Below, in pieces: positions 33,301 to 44,671 of a stretch of DNA of 64,000 nucleotides. The position numbers and the translations under genes were made by a program. Every line of letters begins with the position of its first letter. The first letter of the stretch is position 1. The notes beneath the pieces are model-generated. The model did no database searches. It was not told the DNA's origin and worked only from the letters and a program-made list of their open reading frames with translations. This DNA comes from Hevea brasiliensis (Eukaryota > Streptophyta > Magnoliopsida > Malpighiales > Euphorbiaceae): assembly GCF_030052815.1 (NCBI RefSeq), contig NC_079496.1:35241593-35305592 (forward strand). Reading direction: 5' to 3'.

Positions 33301-35138
33301 ATGAGCGGTGTTGAGGGTCAGAGAGCGGCGAGCCCCCCTTTCGTTCACGTCTCATGGTCGTTAGATGAAGTTGAGGTGGTCGGACCAAGTGAGCTATCTG
33401 ATCCTCCCATGACCTCCGTTTCAGCTCGTGGTCAAGCGGGACCCTCAAGACAAACGCATCCCTCAAGGAGAGAAAACCTTCCCATGGATGAGCTGCCGTC
33501 AATCCTTCAAGAAACCAATTTGCAAACATTTAGCCAAGAATATAACCTTCAGCCCGATTCATACGAACCTATCAGGTGTCATGGCGACCTCCGAACCGAT
33601 CACTTCTTTGAAGAAAATGATATGATCATGGTGTACGAAGAGTAATTAAAAGCCGGGCTACGGTTTCCCCTTGATGACTTCTTCAAGGAAGTTTTGAAAT
33701 TCCACCAAGTATGTATAGCCCAAGTACATTCGAACTGATGGCGGATCCTGGTAGCATTCAGAGGCCTCTGCAGAGCTAAGGGACTCAGTCCTACAGCGAA
33801 GGTGTTCACCGAGCTACATAGGCTAACTCATCGAAAGGACGACCAGTACTAGTTCTTTCAGGCAAAACTGCATTGTGGGCTCTTTACCGATCTGCCATCC
33901 TCACTGAAGAATTGGAAGAATCGCTTCTTTATTCTAAGGAGCAAGATTCCGAACGGTTTTGAGGGTTTCCCACGTAGCTGGCTGCATCTGGGCCCCTCAC
34001 TTCCGAAGCGCATCATCTTCAATAGGGAAGAGAGCATAATGGTGATGGAGCTGAAAGACCAGGCGACCACTCAGAAGTTCTCTTGTTTAGATACGGTGAC
34101 AGCCGAACTGCATCATTGGACAATGCAGCTGATTATCGGCGAAGAATGTGGGCTTCAGCTCTTTGACCTCGGCCTCGGTACTTTCTATATCTCTGATCTT
34201 TGAGCCTTAGCGAACTCACTGACTTTTCTTTGTGCAGGTATGGCGAGCGGCGAACCTTCCAAGGAGAGCCGAAAAGCGGAAGAGAGAGGTCTCCAGGAAA
34301 GTGCGAGAGATGAAGTACGCCAAGGCCTCTCAGACGCCAAAGCACGATCCAAGGGAAATGCAGGGAGGTCTGTCCCGACCCTCAGGACCGCCGGTTCCTG
34401 AAATAGAAGTGGTTCGGTCTCCTCCTCGATATGAAGAGCCGCCACCACCTCCTCCAGTTGCTTAGTGCAGAAGGGGGTCTTTCTCAACCCACTTCGAGGA
34501 CCTTTTCCCATGGTGCTCAGGTCCTAATCCACTCCCTGGAGAAGAACCGGACTGTTCGGGAGAATCTGGGTTTTACTAAGGTTTTGGGGGCCTCCGTCTG
34601 GCTTCAGGAAGATCGGAATAGGCTGACCCCGAACAGTCTCGACGATATCCTAACCCAGACTAAGAGCCTGAGCGTGGAGAGTTTGGTGAACCAACATATC
34701 GTCCGAGAAAAGGTTCATCATTTAAAGCAGGAGATCCAGTAGGTAGGTCAGGAAGTGGCTTTAGCCCGAGCCCAACTTTCATCCGCCCAAAACTACATAG
34801 CTGAAATTGAGGGGAGGATGAAGTTCTACGAGGATAAATTGGCCGAATAGGCTCATGTTCTTGAGGAAGCTCGGGCGTTCCGAGCCACTGATGTCGCACG
34901 CCTCACTGAAGAGCTCAGAGCAAAAGAAGAAGAGGCAGTGACGAGGGAGGCCGGGGCTTATGTGAACGCCCATGGGGATCTTTTGGCTGAGCTCAAGAAG
35001 CATTATCCCGAGGAGGACTTCTCCTGGATGGTGGATCTGGCTCCCTAAGACGAAGAGGATAGCGAGGAGGAGGCTGAGGGTGATAGAGAGGGTGAACACA
35101 ATGTAGAACAGGCTGGGGGTGATCCTCCAGCCGAATGA
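33301..35138 (+). pseudogene. Antisense Transposase_28-like gene in LTR U3 (left copy, broken)
   Basis: Antisense to gag-pol. The N-terminus is polar (MSGVEGQRAASPP). Then comes the domain seen in plant 'putative gypsy type transposon' proteins (Pfam Transposase_28, from memory): LRFPLDDFFKEVLKF, WRILVAFRGLCRAKG, LSPTAKVFTELHRLTHR and WFFQAKL. A Lys/Arg- and Pro-rich middle and a C-terminal coiled coil follow (EGRMKFYEDKLAE, ELRAKEEEAVTREAGAY, then an acidic tail). A 60-nt intron (about 34176-34235, CTCG|GTACTT to TGTGCAG|GTATGG) would join the two halves in frame. Lesions: TAA at 33643, TGA near 33736, TAG near 33850, plus a frameshift near 34275 and later stops. At the first three sites the right copy has a sense codon. 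The protein's function is unknown; retroelement-associated antisense ORFs of this family are known in Tat elements. Confidence 0.75.
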
Positions 35139-35771
35139 CTTGTATTTTTTATTTTGAAATGAAATGAAGTTCTTTCTTTTGTTCAATGACTTGATGAGAT
35201 CGGAAAGAATCTAAGTTGTACAAGCGCCTAACTGTCTGAACCAATTAGAACATCAAACTTAAAAGTGATTATTAATCCAAGTATAAGAGGTCGGAAAAAC
35301 ATTGTAAGCATGAGATCGGCTGAGAACAAACACCGAACAGGACTTAAGATTATTAAAATTGGAAACCTGATTTGAACACTTAGGATTGGAAGCATCATTA
35401 AACCGGATTAAAGCCTTAACTTTATTAAACGATTATCCATAAAATTTTAAAAGGGAGATCGAAAATAAAACTGGATGGCACGAAGACCTAATGTTGGTTT
35501 GATTTCGTTTGACGAGAGATCGAAAATGTGACTAATTGGCCAAGAGGCTTAATAATTGATTCAAGAGATCGGTAAGGATTTGAGCGATACGGAAACTTGG
35601 TATTGGTTCGGTTTCTTTGGAGAGAGATCGAAAATGTGATCGTTTGGCAAGGATACTTGGTGTCGGTTTAGATCCCCTTGAAGAGAGACTGAAAATGAAT
35701 GAAGACTTGGTGATGGGGATCGATTTCATAGTTTATTGATTTCGGGGGTCGACCAAAATATGGTGTCGACA
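35139..35771 (-). other. Outer end of LTR U3 (left copy)
   Basis: Non-coding LTR sequence from the end of the antisense gene to the LTR terminus. It includes a T-rich 'cttgtattttttattttgaaatgaaatg' stretch suited to polyadenylation of the antisense transcript. Spaced 'gagagatcgaaaatg' repeats follow (about 35513, 35624 and, as a variant, 35685). The right copy of this region is outside the window. Confidence 0.6.
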
Positions 35772-35786
35772 GCTGCCCCTCTTTAC
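35772..35786 (-). other. Polypurine tract of the Tat-like element
   Basis: On the minus strand GTAAAGAGGGGCAGC sits directly before the LTR start TGTCGACACC. This is the plus-strand primer site expected at the inner edge of a 3' LTR and fixes the LTR boundary at 35771. Confidence 0.88.
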
Positions 35787-35879
35787 ATAATTTCTATCGA
35801 AGGGAAAAAAAATTCCCGTGTAGGGATTATGTAAAGATTTAGACCATATTTTGGACGATTTAAAATTTTGAAACTCAAA

Positions 35880-36715
35880 TTTAAAGTTAGGAAACTAAAA
35901 CCCACTCAGGTCGGCGACCCAGAGGTTGGTAACAGGAATTTAAACGCTGAAAAACTAAAATCAACTTAGATCAAAGAACCAGAGGTTGATAAAATCAAGG
36001 AACCAGAAGTTAATAACGAGAATTTAAATACTGGAAAATTAAAATCAACTTAGATCAAGGAACCAGAGGTTGATAACAGGAATTTAAATGCTGGAAAATT
36101 AAAATCAACTTGGATCAAGGAATCAGAGGTTGATAACAGTAATTTAAATACTGGAAAATTAAAATCAACTTGGATCAAGGAACCAGGGTTGATAACAGGA
36201 ATTTAAATGCTGAAAAATTAAAATCAACTTGGATCAAAGAACCAAAGGTTGATAACAGGAATTTAAATACTGGAAAATTAAAATCAACTTCGATCAAGGA
36301 ATCAGAGGTTGATAACAGGAATTTTAATGCTGAAAAATTAAAATCAACTTAGATCAAGGAACCAGAGGTTGATAACAAGAATTTAAATGCTAGAAAATTA
36401 AAATCAACTTGGATCAAGGAACCAGAGGTTGATAATGGAATTTAAATGCTGGAAAATTAAAATCAACTTGGATCAAGGAACCAGAGGTTGATAACGGAAA
36501 TTTAAATGCTGGAAAATTAAAATCAACTTAGATCAAGGAACCAGAGGTTGATAACCGGAATTTAAATGCTGAAAAATTAAAATCAACTTGGATCAAGGAA
36601 CCAGAGGTTGATAATAGGAATTTAAATGCTGAAAAATTAAAATCAACTTGGATCAAGGAACCAGAGGTTGATAACGGAAATTTAAATGTTGAAAATTAAA
36701 AATGCTCACAAAATA
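35880..36715. repeat. ~60-bp tandem array between pol and 3' LTR
   Basis: About 14 head-to-tail copies of a 59-60-bp unit containing GATCAAGGAACCAGAGGTTG, ATAACAGGAATTTAAATGC and AAAATTAAAATCAACTT. The first units are more diverged ('aggtcggcgacccagaggttgg' near 35907). Unit-to-unit differences are mostly single bases. A reading frame through the array (36170-36352) is only a by-product of the 60-bp period. Confidence 0.93.
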
Positions 36716-37560
36716 AGCCTAACCTGACACAAGAAGTTCTTCCGCGACAGAGTGTACTTAACAGGATCCCGAAGGTCAACGATTAATGGAGGACGAGTTA
36801 CAAGACTTGACCTACAACTTCCCTTTCCTTACTCACTTCTCCGGATGCCCTTTTTTTGCTCTCGACTTTCTTTCGGTTTTGTGGAAAGCGCCCTTGTGGG
36901 TTTTCACTTTCCCTTCTGTTCATCCAACTAGAAGCGCCCTTCCGGGTTTTCACCTCTAGTTTTTTTTTTTTTTGGCTATCGATCATCCCCTGAAAGTTTC
37001 TTAGCAAAATACATGAGGTTATCAATATCTAAATCCTAATCTTATAACAAAATTTTAACAAATTAATAGCACATAGAAAACAGCATTAGAGTGTGAATAT
37101 ATGAGAAAGACAAAGCAAAAAGATAAATTAAAATGCGAAGAAGATAGATCGAGGTGAAAAGATGACTTTATTATGGCTTTATCATGGCTTTGAGAAACAA
37201 AAGTACAATTTCAAAGAAAAAGGGTACAAGGATAGATCTCACAGATTCCTTGTAGATAGCTTTGAAGTCTCTTAACTGCCATTATTTCAAGTACTCTATT
37301 AACGAAGATTCATGCCATGATGGTTTATTTTTCGTTCCTTGGTCCCATGTCTTCTTCCTTATTCTTCCACTTTCTGGTTCTAAGGGCGCCCTTTCGGGTT
37401 TTCACCCTTAGATTTTTTTTTTTGCTCGCTCTTTCAGGGTGCCCTTTCGGGTTTTCACCCTTCACTAATTTTACAGAAAGCGCTCTTTCGGGTTTTCGCC
37501 TCTTCACGCATTTTACTAGGGGCGCCTTTTCGGGTTTTCACCCCTACCCCCCCTTTTTTT
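36716..37560. repeat. Spaced 'GCGCCCTTTCGGGTTTTCAC' repeats in the 3' region
   Basis: At least six copies of a ~20-bp motif, GCGCCCTTTCGGGTTTTCAC or a close variant, near 36888, 36928, 37383, 37437, 37478 and 37522. Most are followed by a C/T-rich stretch or a poly-T run (36960, 37413, 37552). They lie between the 60-bp array and the pol stop codon. No protein frame is supported here. Confidence 0.75.
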
Positions 37561-40500
37561 TTAGGCATAATATCTCCGGACAGTGTCGGCATTCACGGGT
37601 CTTAGGAATTCTTCACCATCCATACGAGACAAGATTAGGGCCCCACCAGAAAACGCCCTTTTGACCGCATAGGGTCCTTCATATGTTGGTGTCCATTTAC
37701 CCCGAGCATCATTTTGATTTGAAAGCACCATTGTCAGGACTAGATCCTCGAGTTGAAATTCACGTGGGCGAACGCCTTTGTTAAATGCCCAAGCCATTCT
37801 TCTCTGGTATAACTGCCCATGATATGCTACCACTAGCCTTTTCTCGTCTAGCAAATTTAATTGGTCGAACCTTGACTGGATCCACTTCGACTCATCAATC
37901 CTTGATTCCTTCAAAATTCTTAAGGAAGGAATTTCCACTTCAATAGGTAATACAGCTTCCATCCCATAAACTAGTGAGTATGGGGTTGCCCCAGTTGACG
38001 TCCTTATGGAAGTCCGGTATGCGTGAAGGGCGTAGGGAAGCATATCATGCCAATCTCTATAGGTGACTATCATTTTCCGAATTATTCTCTTGAGATTTTA
38101 TTTGTAGCTTCTACTGCTCCATTCATCTAGGGGCGATAAGGTGAGGAATTGAGATGTCGAATCTTGTATTGATCACATAATCTTTGGATCTTCAAACCTT
38201 TCAAATTCTTGGCGCTGTCAGTGACGATCTCACTGGGGAGGCCGTGTCGGCAGATAATATTATTTCGGAGGAACTTGAGAAATGTGTTCTGTGTGATGTG
38301 GCCATATGATGTCGCTTCGACCCATTTTGAAAAATAGTCAATAGCTACCAAGATAAATTTATGCCCATTGGATGCCTTGGGGTTAATGGGACCAATCATG
38401 TCGATTCCCCACATTGCGAAAGGCCATGGTGAGACGAGGTTGAACAATTGGTGAGGCGGAACATTTATCGGATCTGCATAGATTTGACATTTGTGACACT
38501 TCCAAAAGTATTCGATGCAATCCTTCTCCATAGTAGTCCAGAAGTATCCTCGTCGCAAGATTTGCTTAGCCATCATATGTCCATTAGCATGGGTAGCACA
38601 GTTCCCCTCATGAGTTTCGAAAAGGATCCTCTTTGCCTCTTTTGCCTCCACGCATCTCAACAATTCGCCGTTGAAGCTCCTTTTGTATAGAATTTCTCCA
38701 CTGGGGAAGTACCCCAAAGCTAATCTCTGGATCATTCTTCTTTTGTTTCTACTTGCCCCTGGAGGGAATTTTCTGGTTTTGATGTAGACCTGGATGTCAT
38801 GATACCAAGGTTTACCATCTATTTCCTCCTCGATCATGAAGCAGTACGCCGGCTCACTCCTTGCTTTGATCTGCAATTCCTGAGTCGTCAGCCCTTCTTC
38901 TATTTGAGCCATAACAGCCAGGGTGGCTAAGGCATCCGCGAATTGATTTTTGTCCCAACTGAGGTGAGTGAGAGAAATTTCTTCGAATTTCTTGATCAAT
39001 TCCAGTAGGTACTTCTGATATGGGATTAACTTCGGATCCTTGGTTTGCCATTCTCCCTTGACTTGATAAATTATCAAGGCTGAATCTCCATATACTTCCA
39101 ACTTCCTGACTTTCATTTTGATGACGGCCTATAAACCCATCACACAAGCTTCGTATTCTGCGACATTATTGGTACATTTAAACCTTAACTTGATGGCTAT
39201 TGGGAAGTGTTTCCCATCAGGTGATACCAGTACGGCTCTAATTCCATTACTAGACAAATTAGCAGCTCTGTCGAAATATATTTCCCACACATCAGCTGGC
39301 TCTTTTTCTTCGCTGTCGACTTCATTAACATGCTCATCAGGGAACTCAAAATCCAAGGCTTCATAATCCTGGATTGGGTTTTCTGCTAGGAGATCAGCGA
39401 TTACGCTGCCTTTCACAGCTTTTCGGGTCATATAGACAATATCATATTGAGAGAGTATGACTTGCCACTTGGCTATCCTTCCCAGCACAAATGGGCTTTC
39501 GAACACATACTTAATAGGATCCATCCTAGAGATGAGCCATGTCTTATGATTCAACATGTAGTGTTTAAGTCGATTTGCTGCCCAGGCTAATGCGCAACAA
39601 GTTTTCTCTAGGAATGAGTACCTTGACTCGCAATCATTGAACTTCTTGCTCAGGTAATAGATAGCCCTCTCTCTTTGACCGGTATCGTCATGTTATCCCA
39701 AAACACATCCCATTAAATTCTGTTGGATAGCCATGTATAGAATCAACGGTCTTCCTGCCACCGGAGGAACCAATATCGACGGGTTTGACAGGTACTGCTT
39801 AATTTTCTCGAAAGCCTCTTGACAAACTGAATCCCATTGAGTGGTGTTATTCTTTCGGAGTAGTCTAAAGATAGGCTCAGCTTTAGCGGTGAGGTTGGAA
39901 AAAAATCTCGAGATGTAGTTCAGCTTCCCCAGGAAACTGCGTACCTCCCTTTCTGTCTTTGGGGATGGCATCTCTTGAATAGCTCAAACTTTGTCTGGAT
40001 CTACTTCTATTCCCTTCTCACTCACTATGAATCCCAATAACTTCCCATATTAGCTCCGAACACACATTTGGCAGGGCTCAATTTTAGCTGATACTTCCTG
40101 AGTCTCTCGAATACTTTTCTTAGCACCTGCATATGGCTTTCTCCTTCCCTGGATTTGATGATCATATCATCCACGTACACCTCCACTTCTTTGAGCATCA
40201 TATTGTGGAATAATGTGACCACAGCACGTTGGTAGGTAGCGCCTGCATTCTTTAAGCCAAATGGCATGACCCGATAACAGAATACCCCCCACTGAGTGAC
40301 AAAAGCGGTTTTCTCCTTATCCTGTTCATCCATGAGGATTTGATTGTACCCGGACGCTCCATCGATACATGAACATCTGCCCAATCCTGCGGCATTGTCT
40401 ACTAGCATGTCTATGTGCGGGAGAGGGAAATCATCCTTCAGGCTTACTTTATTAAGATCCCTGTAATCAACGCACACCCTGACTCTTCCGTCTTTCTTCA

Positions 40501-40988
40501 TTACCGAGACAATGTTAGCTATCCATTGAGGATATTTGACTACTTCTAGAAACCCAGCATCATACTGCTTTTTGACTTCATCCTTGACTTTGAACAGTGT
40601 GTCAGGGTTCATTCTTCTCAGCTTCTGCTTTACAGGGATCGTTCTAGGAATTAGGGGAATCTTGTGTGTCACAATCTGGGGGTTTAAGCCGGTCATATCG
40701 TCATAGCTCCATAAAAATACGTCCAGGAATTCTTTAAGCAGACTGACCATATCTTCTAATTCTGCACTCTCCACAACTTTAAGTTCCCTTTTTATTTCTT
40801 CTGTGCCTAAATTCACGGTGTGCGTTTCGTCCCCATAAGGCACTAGGGAAGGTTCATCTCTTTCATCCCTTTCTTCTATGAGTTCCTCCTCAGAATCACT
40901 TAAAGTAATGGCAGTTATGGGGTTTTCAAAATTAACCAGAGGAATTTCTGAGTCTATTGGATTATTAGGTGTTAGTTGATGAATGGTC
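37561..40988 (-). pseudogene. Tat-like pol: RT, RNase H, second RNase H, integrase
   Basis: Starts just after the intron acceptor. RT: VRVCVDYRDLNKVS, then YVDDMIIKS (catalytic motif at 40166-40177). RNase H follows after a frameshift near 40045 (MPSPKTEREVRSFLGKLNYISRFF at the connection). A second, archaeal-type RNase H has WEIYFDRAAN, CTNNVAEYEAC, VYGDSALIIYQVKGEW and NQFADALATLA (about 38925-39300). Integrase: zinc region with CHKCQ, core with WGIDMIGP and IVTDSAKNL, and the glutamate in MNGAVEA just after a stop at 38127-38129. The C-terminal part ends VNADTVRRYYA, stop at 37561. Lesions include frameshifts near 40045 and 39690 and stops at 39129 and 38127. The two RNase H domains in series mark the Tat lineage. 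Confidence 0.93.
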
Positions 40989-41166
40989 CTGAAGAAATGA
41001 AAGTGAAATATATTACGAAAATGGCAAAACAAGGAAAAAAGAATTGGATGTAAAAATGCGCTATTAATCCATTAATATTTGCATCATAAAAAAAGGGTCC
41101 ATTTACAGTATTACACTTGTCACCATGGACAAAATGATCAATTGTTGATAACCAAAAGTACTTTAC
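40989..41166 (-). other. Spliceosomal intron between protease and RT, 178 bp
   Basis: Donor GA|GTAAAG (41166 downward) and acceptor ...CATTTCTTCAG|GACC (ending 40989), with a T-rich tract before the acceptor. Unspliced, the protease frame stops at TAA 41163-41165, inside the donor. Spliced, GA joins G to give a Glu codon and reading continues in frame into TIHQLTPNNP and RT. Ogre elements are known to carry an intron at this place. Splicing itself is inferred. Confidence 0.8.
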
Positions 41167-42296
41167 TCAAAATTGAGTACAGGAATGTTCTCTGCCGTCC
41201 AGTTGTCCAGTTCTTGCCCTTCAGCTATTGGCGAGACTAGAGCTTCATACAAGGAATCGAGATGGATGACATCAATGGATGGTTCATCGGGTGATTCTTC
41301 AGTTTTCGTAGGATTTTCAATAACCAGCTTGGTGAAGACCTCTGTGATTTTCGGGACTACCTTCATTTTCTCGATCTTCTGATCAAATCTCTGATTCTGA
41401 AGCATACTTCTCATCCAGAATCATCCATCCATGAGGGCGTCTTCCTCATAACCCAAACCGCAACGACCAACCTTTTGGATAACTGGTATAGGTTCAACAA
41501 TCCCCTGTAATGTAGCGCCTAACCCTTTGCCCATCTCATACCCATTCTTCAGCATCACCTTCGCTACCATAGCCGTAGCCCCTTCATTTCTGGAGGTGGT
41601 TTCTTGTAATTCAAGAGCCTGGAAAGAGCTTTCTAATGATTCCTCAGCTGCTTCCACATAAGGAAGTGATTGCAATTTGGTGACCAGCATGGCTTTCTCC
41701 CCCTTCACAGTGATGATCCTGCCATCCATGATGTACTTAATTTTGTGATGCAGGGTTGAAGGTACAGCATTTTCTGAATGGATCCAAGGTCTTCCTAGCA
41801 ACATAGTGTATGCAGGTTCAATGTTCATCACTTGGAACGTGACATTGAAAGCGCATGCGCCGATTTGGAGTGGCAGGTCAATGTCTCCCAGTACCTCTCT
41901 TCTCATGCCGTCAAAAGCTCTTACCACCATAGCACTTTGATGCATGTTTGACTGGTCGACTGGCAGCCTGGCCAAGGTGGCATTAGGCAAGACGTTGAGC
42001 GCGGATCCATTGTCAATGAGGACCTTAGCAACTATGTAACCTTTACACTTCACCGTTATATGCAGAGCTTTAGTGTGCTTTAAGCCTGCAGGGTCTATTT
42101 CTTCTTCTGAGAAAGTGACAAAACTAGATGCCTGAATTTGCCCCACTATCTTCTCGAATTGCCCCGGTGTGATGTCGGGGTTTACAAAGGCCTTACCCAG
42201 GATCCTCTGCAAGGCTTGGCGATGCACCTCCGAACTCAAAATCAGTGACAGCAGTGAAATTCGAGCAGATGTCTTTCTTAATTGTTCAACAACATC
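41167..42296 (-). pseudogene. Tat-like protease and G-patch region
   Basis: The aspartic protease has LIDNGSALNVLP (catalytic D codon 42012-42014), the flap-side GMRREVLGDIDLPLQIG and TMLLGRPWIHS. A G-patch-like segment follows: NGYEMGKGLGATLQGI..PI (about 41480-41560). Such G-patches are typical of Tat/Ogre and some other elements. The frame is open from 42239 to 41421, stops at TGA 41419-41421 before FWMRSMLQNQ, and continues open to the intron donor. The stop replaces what is probably an Arg codon (CGA to TGA). Confidence 0.88.
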
Positions 42297-44671
42297 TTAT
42301 TCACTTTGCTTCATTTTTTGAAGCAACATCCCCTCCTCTTCGTTTGATCCGGTAGGTTCTCCTCTCTCTTCTTTCTCAACCTCCTCTTTCGTATTCTCTG
42401 GTGGCTCTCCCATTTTTACTTTCCCTTTCTTCTTTTCCTTTTCTTCACCCCCATAACATCTCCCACTTCGGGTTATAAACTCAACTTCTTGCTCAAGTGG
42501 GGAGGATTTTGTGGTAGTGACGGGTTGGGGGTTTGATTGGGGAGTAGCATTGCTAGAAGGTCCGGCGTAAGTCATCTTGAAGTGTTCATAAGGAGTAAAG
42601 CATGGTTTAGGAGGTGCTGAGGGTGAAGCAAGGCTAGGAGCCGGTGTATTGCTCAATGCTCCTTGGGTGAAAACTTGGAAGTTATAGTTCCACGGTACAG
42701 CATGGGTGTTCGTGACTAGGAGCTGGGGCGGGGTTTGGATAATTGTTACTGGTGGTGATGATGCTGGGGCAGAGAAGGTCATTTTGTGGTTAGAGGTGGA
42801 GGCATTCTGGCTGAACCGGGCTGTATTTACTCCGCCCTCCATTTTTGACCTTGCTTGGCATCTTAAGACTTTGAGGGACAGCAAGTTCTGGACCTCTTGT
42901 TTGAATTCCTCACAATTTTGCAGCTCATGGTTAGCTGCTCTTCTGTGGTAGGGGCATCTCGTATTGTCTTCAGGTTCTGGCGTTTGACTGTAGAGGTATC
43001 CTTCCCTTACTACTGTTGTAAAAATTTCCTCAAAGTGAGGAATCAGTTGATCTACCTCCAAGGTTGACCCTTTTCCTTCCGAATCTATCATATTCGCACT
43101 ATTGCCCGTACCATGATTGGCAATGGGTTTGAGGTGACATTGGGGAGGGAGCCATTCCCTTCGATTTTCAACCACCCGTTTCTAATTAGAGCGTGCACCC
43201 TTCCCCTGAGTGCTCCACAATTATCAGTAGAGTGCCCCTGTGCCCCTCCATGATACTCGCACCGGGCACTGGCATCATACCACCTGGGATATGGTGGCTG
43301 AATTGGGTCAAGGGGAATCGGCACTATTTGATTTATACCGACGAGGTATCGATATATTTCGCTGAGTGGGAGGGGAAGAGGTGGATCAGGGTTTCTTGGT
43401 GGTCTTGGTTTATTTTGGGGTGGTCTGGGTTGAGTGGGTTGAGGAGGTGGTCTGGGCTGGTAAGTTGAAAATGGCGGATATTGTGGGCGTGGTTGAGGAT
43501 AATTTGGGAGAGGGGGTGGAATATTTGCAATGGTTGGGCCATGAGGGGGAGGATATGGCCGGTAGTTATTTGGAGGTAATGAAAATTGGGTGTTCTGTCG
43601 GGTGATGGAATGCACATCACCCTCTTTCTTCTTGCCAAAACTGGCAGTTTTCTTTGCAGGATTCTCAGTCAACTCCTGCAGTCGTCCCATCCTTAAGTTA
43701 GCTTCTATCCTCTCGCCAGCTTGGATGATGTCCGAGAAACTATTGGAGGTGTTCCCAATCATCAGATTGAAATAAGGTGCCTTCAACGTCTCAATGAACA
43801 GAGAGCATAGTTCATTGTCAGTCACCGGAGGATATACTTTTGCGGCTTTCTCTCTCCATCTCTGGGCATATTCTTTGAAACTTTCCCTGTCTCTCTGCAC
43901 CAAGTTTTGGAAGTCTCTCCTTGTGGGGGCAACGTCGCAGTTGAACTTGTATTGTTTCAGGAAAGCGTCAGCCAAATCTTTCCAGGAGCGTAATTTGCTC
44001 CTGTCTAACTAAATACACCACTTCAAGGCTACCTCGGAGAGACTCTCGTGAAAGAAGTGAACTAGGAGTCTATCGTCTTCTATCAGGGCAGACATTTTAG
44101 TGATATAAGTGGCCAAGTGAATGCGAGGGTCTGAATTCCCGGTGTATTTGTCGAAGTCCGGGACCTTGAACTTAGGTGGCACCACCACATTAGGCACCAA
44201 TCTTAGTGATGCCACATTAACTGAACCATATGTGTTCAGTCCCTCAATCGCTCTTAATCTCTCTTCTAGAGTGGACAACTTCTCATTTTCTCTCGTCTTA
44301 TTTTCCCCTCCTACTGCATGAAATACTCCCCTAGTTGGGAAATGAGGGGCGGAATGAACCAGAGGGATCAGGATTGAAGGGTATGGCTCTGCATTTGGGA
44401 CAGTCAGGTAATGGGAGAAAGGTGGGTCATTATTCAGGGGAGCCGAATTGACGGTGATTGTCAGATCCGGGATAGCTGGCTGAAAGGTGAAAGAGGTTGA
44501 AGCATGATGAGAATCAACCGTTGTAGGAGGTGTGGGAGGTAGTGGTAAGTTAGGCTCTGAGGCAGGCTTATTATGGGACATATCTCTCATTAGTCTCATG
44601 AGCTCTGAGACCTGGTCTTTCAACTCGGACACTTGTCCTTGTAGGTTCTGGACTTATTCCTGGTCTTCCAT
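42297..44671 (-). pseudogene. Tat-like gag
   Basis: From ATG 44671 (MEDQE, then a TAA) or the next in-frame ATG at 44632. An N-terminal heptad-like stretch (SELKDQVSELMRLMRDM) and a Pro-rich linker precede the retrotransposon gag domain: PPKFKVPDFDKYTGNSDP, then FKEYAQRWREKAAKVYPP and NELCSLFIETLKAPYF. A Pro-rich region and two zinc-finger-like motifs follow (CEYHGGAQGHSTDNC near 43220; CPYHRRAANHELQNC near 42920), then a long Pro/Ser/Glu-rich tail. There is a stop at 44009-44011 where Gln is expected (CI*LDRSK) and a frame change near 43100-43175. The plus-strand reading frames across here are shadows of the Pro-rich repeats. Confidence 0.88.

Larger units (their letters stand above)
29537..35771 (-). 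repeat. 3' LTR of the Tat-like element (left copy), 6235 bp
   Basis: On the plus strand it starts TGTCGCAAGG and ends GGTGTCGACA, followed by the C/T complement of a polypurine tract. It is colinear with 47876-52032 plus 62535-64000. In element orientation, U3 runs from 35771 to about 31470, with a minus-strand TATA box at 31501-31508; R/U5 with a nine-unit hairpin repeat runs from there to 29537. The plus strand of U3 carries two antisense gene-like units. This LTR is uninterrupted and shows the empty insertion site of the nested chromovirus, AAGTA at 33707-33711. Confidence 0.93.

Noticed and set aside
36170..36352. Repetitive 60-codon frame
   Set aside because: A 60-bp repeat period keeps any frame open; units with indels break it, and there is no start context.
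35880..36715. CRISPR-like spaced repeat
   Set aside because: Units are directly tandem with no unique spacers, and the genome is a plant nuclear one.
42706..43605. Plus-strand frames across gag
   Set aside because: Shadows of the Pro-rich gag coding strand; no independent motif.
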